DNA of 8,811 nt from contig JBHHXH010000088.1 in NCBI GenBank assembly GCA_046756925.1, positions 1 through 8,811 on the forward strand. Reading direction: 5' to 3'. This DNA is from JAJDBU01 sp046756925. Lineage in GTDB: Bacteria > Nitrospirota > Nitrospiria > SBBL01 > JAADHI01. The notes under the pieces were generated by a model that was not told the DNA's origin, did no database searches, and was given only the letters and a program-made list of their open reading frames with translations. Numbering within the stretch: position 1 is the first letter of the stretch; each line of letters starts with the position of its first letter. Shown here piece by piece: positions 6,191 to 8,811 of the stretch. A program made the translations under genes and the position numbers.

Positions 6191-6742
6191 ATGGAGCTAA
6201 AGACGTATATGAACCGGGTATCAAACACCTATGCGGAGAACAGGGTCTTGAAGTTTTTCGTCATCGTGATCGGTCTCACCGTCTTCTGGAACACGGTCCA
6301 GATCGAGAAGGCGATGAACAGGCAGCGGACCATCCTGGTTCCGCCGGTTATGACGACCCCATTGGAAATCAGTGGCGAAACGGCGTCCGACCGGACGATC
6401 GACGCCTACGCCCGCTACGTGACCGGCCTGATCGGGAACTTCACCCCGTCGACGGCGAGGATCCAGTTCGATGCCCTGCTGACCCTCTTTACGCCGGAGT
6501 CGTTTCAGGGAATAAAAACCTTACTCTATGATCTTGCGGATCGGATCGAGACGACGCAGGTCACCAATGCCTTCTTTATTCAACAGGTCCTGATCACGCC
6601 GGAAAGGATAGAAGTCCGAGGAATTAACAGACAGTTCTCGGAGTCCGCCTCGCTCGGCGAAACGATGCGGACCTATCTGATTGATTTCAAGATCATCAAC
6701 GGACGGTTTTCACTGATCAAGATCAGCGAGAAACCGGTCTAG
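6191..6742 (+). CDS. traE: Type IV secretion protein TraE
   Basis: VirB8-like inner-membrane component of the F-type channel, with most of the protein in the periplasm. The 183-residue product has a short cytoplasmic N-terminus ending in ENRVLKF, one transmembrane helix (about 20-36), and a periplasmic domain. The family's VLVPP-type segment is seen as ILVPPVM (48-54), and the domain ends in a beta-rich stretch (QQVLITPERIEVRG...YLIDFKIINGRFSL). Its length is close to F TraE (188). GGGAG (6181-6185) overlaps the traL stop and lies 5 bases before the ATG. It has no cysteine, unlike TraK, TraB and TraV in this operon. It is placed directly between traL and traK as in F. Confidence 0.93.
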   Translation: MELKTYMNRVSNTYAENRVLKFFVIVIGLTVFWNTVQIEKAMNRQRTILVPPVMTTPLEISGETASDRTIDAYARYVTGLIGNFTPSTARIQFDALLTLFTPESFQGIKTLLYDLADRIETTQVTNAFFIQQVLITPERIEVRGINRQFSESASLGETMRTYLIDFKIINGRFSLIKISEKPV

Positions 6743-6760
6743 GAGAGAGGAGCAAAGACC

Positions 6761-7522
6761 ATGTTGTTAGCCATCGTTTTTACACTCTTGAGTTTGACCA
6801 CCGAGGCGTTTTCACAGGAGATCGAGATTCCGGCCGGGGAGGCCCGTCTCCTCCCGGAGGTCACGACGAAGGTGGAGCTGAGCAATACCGATGTCAATCG
6901 GATCATCTGCGCCGGCGCCATCACCGATATCGTCTACTCGAAGGAGAAAGGCTTGACCGTCCATTACACGAAAAAAGACGCCTTTTTCAAATTCGAGGTC
7001 ATCAAGGAGAACAACAGGATCCTCTACGCATCGGTTCCGACGGAGATCTATATCACCTGCGGGGGAAACGTCTACCACATGATCGCCCTTCCGATGCGGA
7101 TCCCTTCGAAGACCGTCCGCCTTTCGAGCGGGACTTTAAAGACGATTCAAGCGAACCGTTCCTATCTCCGGGGACTTCCCTTTGAAGAAAAAGTCCTCAA
7201 GCTGATCAAGGCGGTCTATACCGACGCTGTTCCAGACAGTTTCACGGTCCGGAACAGCAGAAAAGCGATTCCCCTCTTCCGGGATCTTTCCCTCATGCAG
7301 ATCCGGACGATCACGGTCGACGGCGAAGGCCTGCTGATCAAGGAATTCCTCATCACACCCAAAATGACCGATACGACCCTCCAGCTCAAGGAAAAGGATT
7401 TCCTCCGGAGCGAACTCGCGGTCCGGCCGGTCGGGATCACGATCGACAGGCCCTCATTGAAACCGGGAGAGTCGGCCCGGATGCTGATCGTTGAACGAAA
7501 GGGAGGTCCATCTCATGAGTAA
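6761..7522 (+). CDS. traK: Outer-membrane core protein TraK
   Basis: Secretin-like (VirB9-like) periplasmic protein that bridges TraB and the lipoprotein TraV in the outer-membrane core complex. The 253-residue precursor has a compact signal peptide (1-18, cleavage likely after AFS). A beta-rich N-terminal domain follows with DVNRIICAGAITDIVYSKEKGLTV around 44-67; such a segment is typical of TraK. Another recognisable stretch is EIYITCGGNVYHMIALP (95-111). Its two cysteines, C50 and C100, could form one disulfide after folding, which is relevant to the isomerase in the same operon (inference). GAGGAG (6747-6752) lies 8 bases before the ATG. Its last 8 bases overlap the start of traB, indicating coupled translation. 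F TraK is of similar size (242). Confidence 0.93.
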   Translation: MLLAIVFTLLSLTTEAFSQEIEIPAGEARLLPEVTTKVELSNTDVNRIICAGAITDIVYSKEKGLTVHYTKKDAFFKFEVIKENNRILYASVPTEIYITCGGNVYHMIALPMRIPSKTVRLSSGTLKTIQANRSYLRGLPFEEKVLKLIKAVYTDAVPDSFTVRNSRKAIPLFRDLSLMQIRTITVDGEGLLIKEFLITPKMTDTTLQLKEKDFLRSELAVRPVGITIDRPSLKPGESARMLIVERKGGPSHE

Positions 7523-8678
7523 ATTAGGGACATTTTGGAACCATCTGAAACCGGGACAAAAACAGCGGGCGGTCCTGATGCTCTTCCTGGTCGGCGTCAT
7601 TCTCTTTGCGCTCTGGGCCTACAGCGCCAGCCGTTCATCATCGACTCTCCCCGATAAGGGGGTGAAACAAAAGGAGATCTCGCTCGATCCGAAGGTCCTG
7701 GAGAAGACGATGGTCGAGGAGTCCAAGAAGGCGACAAGGGAACAAAATGCGAAAATCCAGCAACTTACAAAAGAGATCGAAGCGCTCCAGAGAGAGAATG
7801 AGGACCGACAAGCATCGAATCATCCACCGGATCAGGAAGATGTTCCTGTTTCGCCGGAAAACCGCTTGATGATCCCGCCCCTCCCCCCGTCACCGGCGCC
7901 GCAGCCGTCCGTTACGCCGAAGGCCTCCACCCGGGAGATCCTCGGCGAGATCTCGGTCGTCTCCAATCCCTTCGCCGAATCGATCATCGAGGAAAAAGAC
8001 GACCGGAATAATAGCGAACCCGGCAGCATCTACCTTCCCCCCTCCTTTATGGAGGCGACGCTATTGACCGGTCTCGATGCGGAGACGGTTGAATCGGCGA
8101 GGGGGCAGCCCGAGCCGGTCCTGCTCCGGATCCGGGACCTGGCCGTCCTGCCGAACCGGATCAAGGCGAACCTGAAGGGCTGCTTCGTCATCGCGCACGG
8201 TTACGGAAAACTCTCGAAGGAGCGGGTGATGCTCCGCCTGGTCACCCTCTCCTGCCTGGCGAAAGACGGGCATGCGGTTATCGATCAAGCGATCAAGGGC
8301 TTCGTCGCCGACGAGGACGGCAAGAACGGCCTGAGGGGAAATGTCGTCTCCCGGATGGGGGCCTCGGTCGCCTTTGCGACCCTCGCCGGTTTTGCAGGCG
8401 GCGCAGGTGACGCCTTTACGACCGCTTCGACCACGACGACGACCAGCCCGCTGGGTGCGACCGGGATCATCGATTCAGAAAACCTCGGGAGGGCGGCGAT
8501 CGGCGGGGGACTCTCCGGCGGGAGCAAGGAGATCCAGCGCCTCTTTCTCGATCTGGCACGCCAGGCGACGCCGATCATCGAGGTCGGGGCGACCAAGACA
8601 GTGACATTGATTATTACCGAAGGGGTTGACCTGAAAATCAAGGAGACCTGTATAGGAGGCTCACCATGCGACCAGTAA
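7515..8678 (+). CDS. traB: Channel scaffold protein TraB (VirB10 family)
   Basis: Spans the envelope and links the inner-membrane machine to the outer-membrane pore. The 387-residue product has one inner-membrane helix (about 19-36), a charged, heptad-like region likely to be a coiled coil (about 58-98), and a proline-rich periplasmic stretch (PPLPPSPAPQP, 121-131). The C-terminal beta-barrel domain runs from about 195. The hydrophobic glycine and alanine segment at 282-297, the threonine run at 302-310 and the GGGLSGG segment match the helix-loop-helix that lines the outer-membrane pore in VirB10 proteins. The end motif is TPIIEVGATKTVTLIITEG. Cysteines C223, C247, C379 and C385 are all periplasmic. 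The ATG at 7515 has GGGAGG (7501-7506) 8 bases upstream; the in-frame TTG at 7491 is less likely. It is shorter than F TraB (475). It overlaps traK by 8 bases and traV by 13. Confidence 0.93.
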   Translation: MSKLGTFWNHLKPGQKQRAVLMLFLVGVILFALWAYSASRSSSTLPDKGVKQKEISLDPKVLEKTMVEESKKATREQNAKIQQLTKEIEALQRENEDRQASNHPPDQEDVPVSPENRLMIPPLPPSPAPQPSVTPKASTREILGEISVVSNPFAESIIEEKDDRNNSEPGSIYLPPSFMEATLLTGLDAETVESARGQPEPVLLRIRDLAVLPNRIKANLKGCFVIAHGYGKLSKERVMLRLVTLSCLAKDGHAVIDQAIKGFVADEDGKNGLRGNVVSRMGASVAFATLAGFAGGAGDAFTTASTTTTTSPLGATGIIDSENLGRAAIGGGLSGGSKEIQRLFLDLARQATPIIEVGATKTVTLIITEGVDLKIKETCIGGSPCDQ

Positions 8679-8811
8679 CAACAATCGGATCAATCACCCT
8701 CTTTTTCATACTGACCGGCTGCGCCGCCTTTACCCCGTATGAGTCCGATTTCACCTGTCCGAAGACATTCAACGGGAGCTGCGTCTCGACGACGACGGCC
8801 TATGAGGCATC
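8666..8811 (+). CDS. traV: Outer-membrane lipoprotein TraV (partial, 3' end cut by window edge)
   Basis: Lipoprotein (VirB7-like) that anchors the TraK/TraB core to the outer membrane. I translated 48 codons before the right edge. A hydrophobic leader ends in the lipobox LTGC, so C19 is the lipidated residue. It is followed by the cysteine-spaced stretch with C31 and C39 (DFTCPKTFNGSCVSTTTAYEA), which fits the conserved N-terminal part of TraV. AGGAGG (8654-8659) is 6 bases before the ATG, and the gene overlaps the end of traB by 13 bases. There is no traP between traB and traV, unlike F. The C-terminal part is not visible, so the length cannot be compared. Confidence 0.87.
   Translation, partial: MRPVTTIGSITLFFILTGCAAFTPYESDFTCPKTFNGSCVSTTTAYEA

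Noticed and set aside
7491..7514. TTG at 7491 as the start of traB
   Set aside because: It is inside traK, and the GGGAGG site that supports the ATG at 7515 would fall within the coding region.
8414..8443. Repetitive ACG/ACC triplets in traB as a possible microsatellite or slippage site
   Set aside because: The triplets encode the threonine run in the expected pore-loop region of VirB10-type proteins, and the frame is maintained.

Overview
This window looks like part of the transfer region of a conjugative plasmid or integrative conjugative element from a Gram-negative bacterium. Evidence for an outer membrane includes a lipoprotein, an OmpA-type peptidoglycan-binding domain, and periplasmic signal peptides throughout. 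The composition is moderately GC-rich, with heavy use of ATC, CGG and GGC codons and strong AAGGAGG-type ribosome sites. The sequence alone does not fix the phylum. The spacing and diverged sequences suggest a host outside the Enterobacteria, but that is inference.

The layout is two divergent operons that share one 178-base control region (3926-4103). The leftward (minus-strand) operon carries the DNA-handling side of conjugation. It starts with a 337-residue protein that aligns with the ATPase region of the neighbouring coupling protein but has lost its nucleotide-binding motifs (3925-2912). Next come an intact VirD4/TraD coupling protein (2881-1082) and a DnaG-type primase that runs off the left edge (1035-1). 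The rightward operon carries the mating-pair-formation side. It has an OmpA-domain protein (4104-4703), a DsbC/DsbG-like disulfide isomerase (4700-5431), the pilin TraA (5502-5831), and then TraL, TraE, TraK, TraB and the start of TraV, which is cut by the right edge. The order A-L-E-K-B-V is the classic order of the F-type type IV secretion system, without a traP between traB and traV.

The products would work together as follows. TraA is the pilus subunit and TraL/TraE sit at the inner membrane. TraK, TraB and TraV form the outer-membrane core spanning the periplasm. The Dsb-like protein probably matures the cysteine-containing periplasmic parts. TraD feeds DNA to the channel and the primase can prime the transferred strand. 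No relaxase, regulator or TraC ATPase lies in the window.

The least ordinary parts are the Walker-less TraD paralogue in front of traD, a 38-base near-perfect inverted repeat centred in the divergent control region with matching -10-like boxes at exactly mirrored positions, a 13-pair hairpin between the pilin gene and traL, and a cysteine-substituted OmpA domain next to the disulfide isomerase. No tRNA, rRNA, CRISPR array or insertion sequence was seen. No stretch longer than 300 bases lacks a gene.
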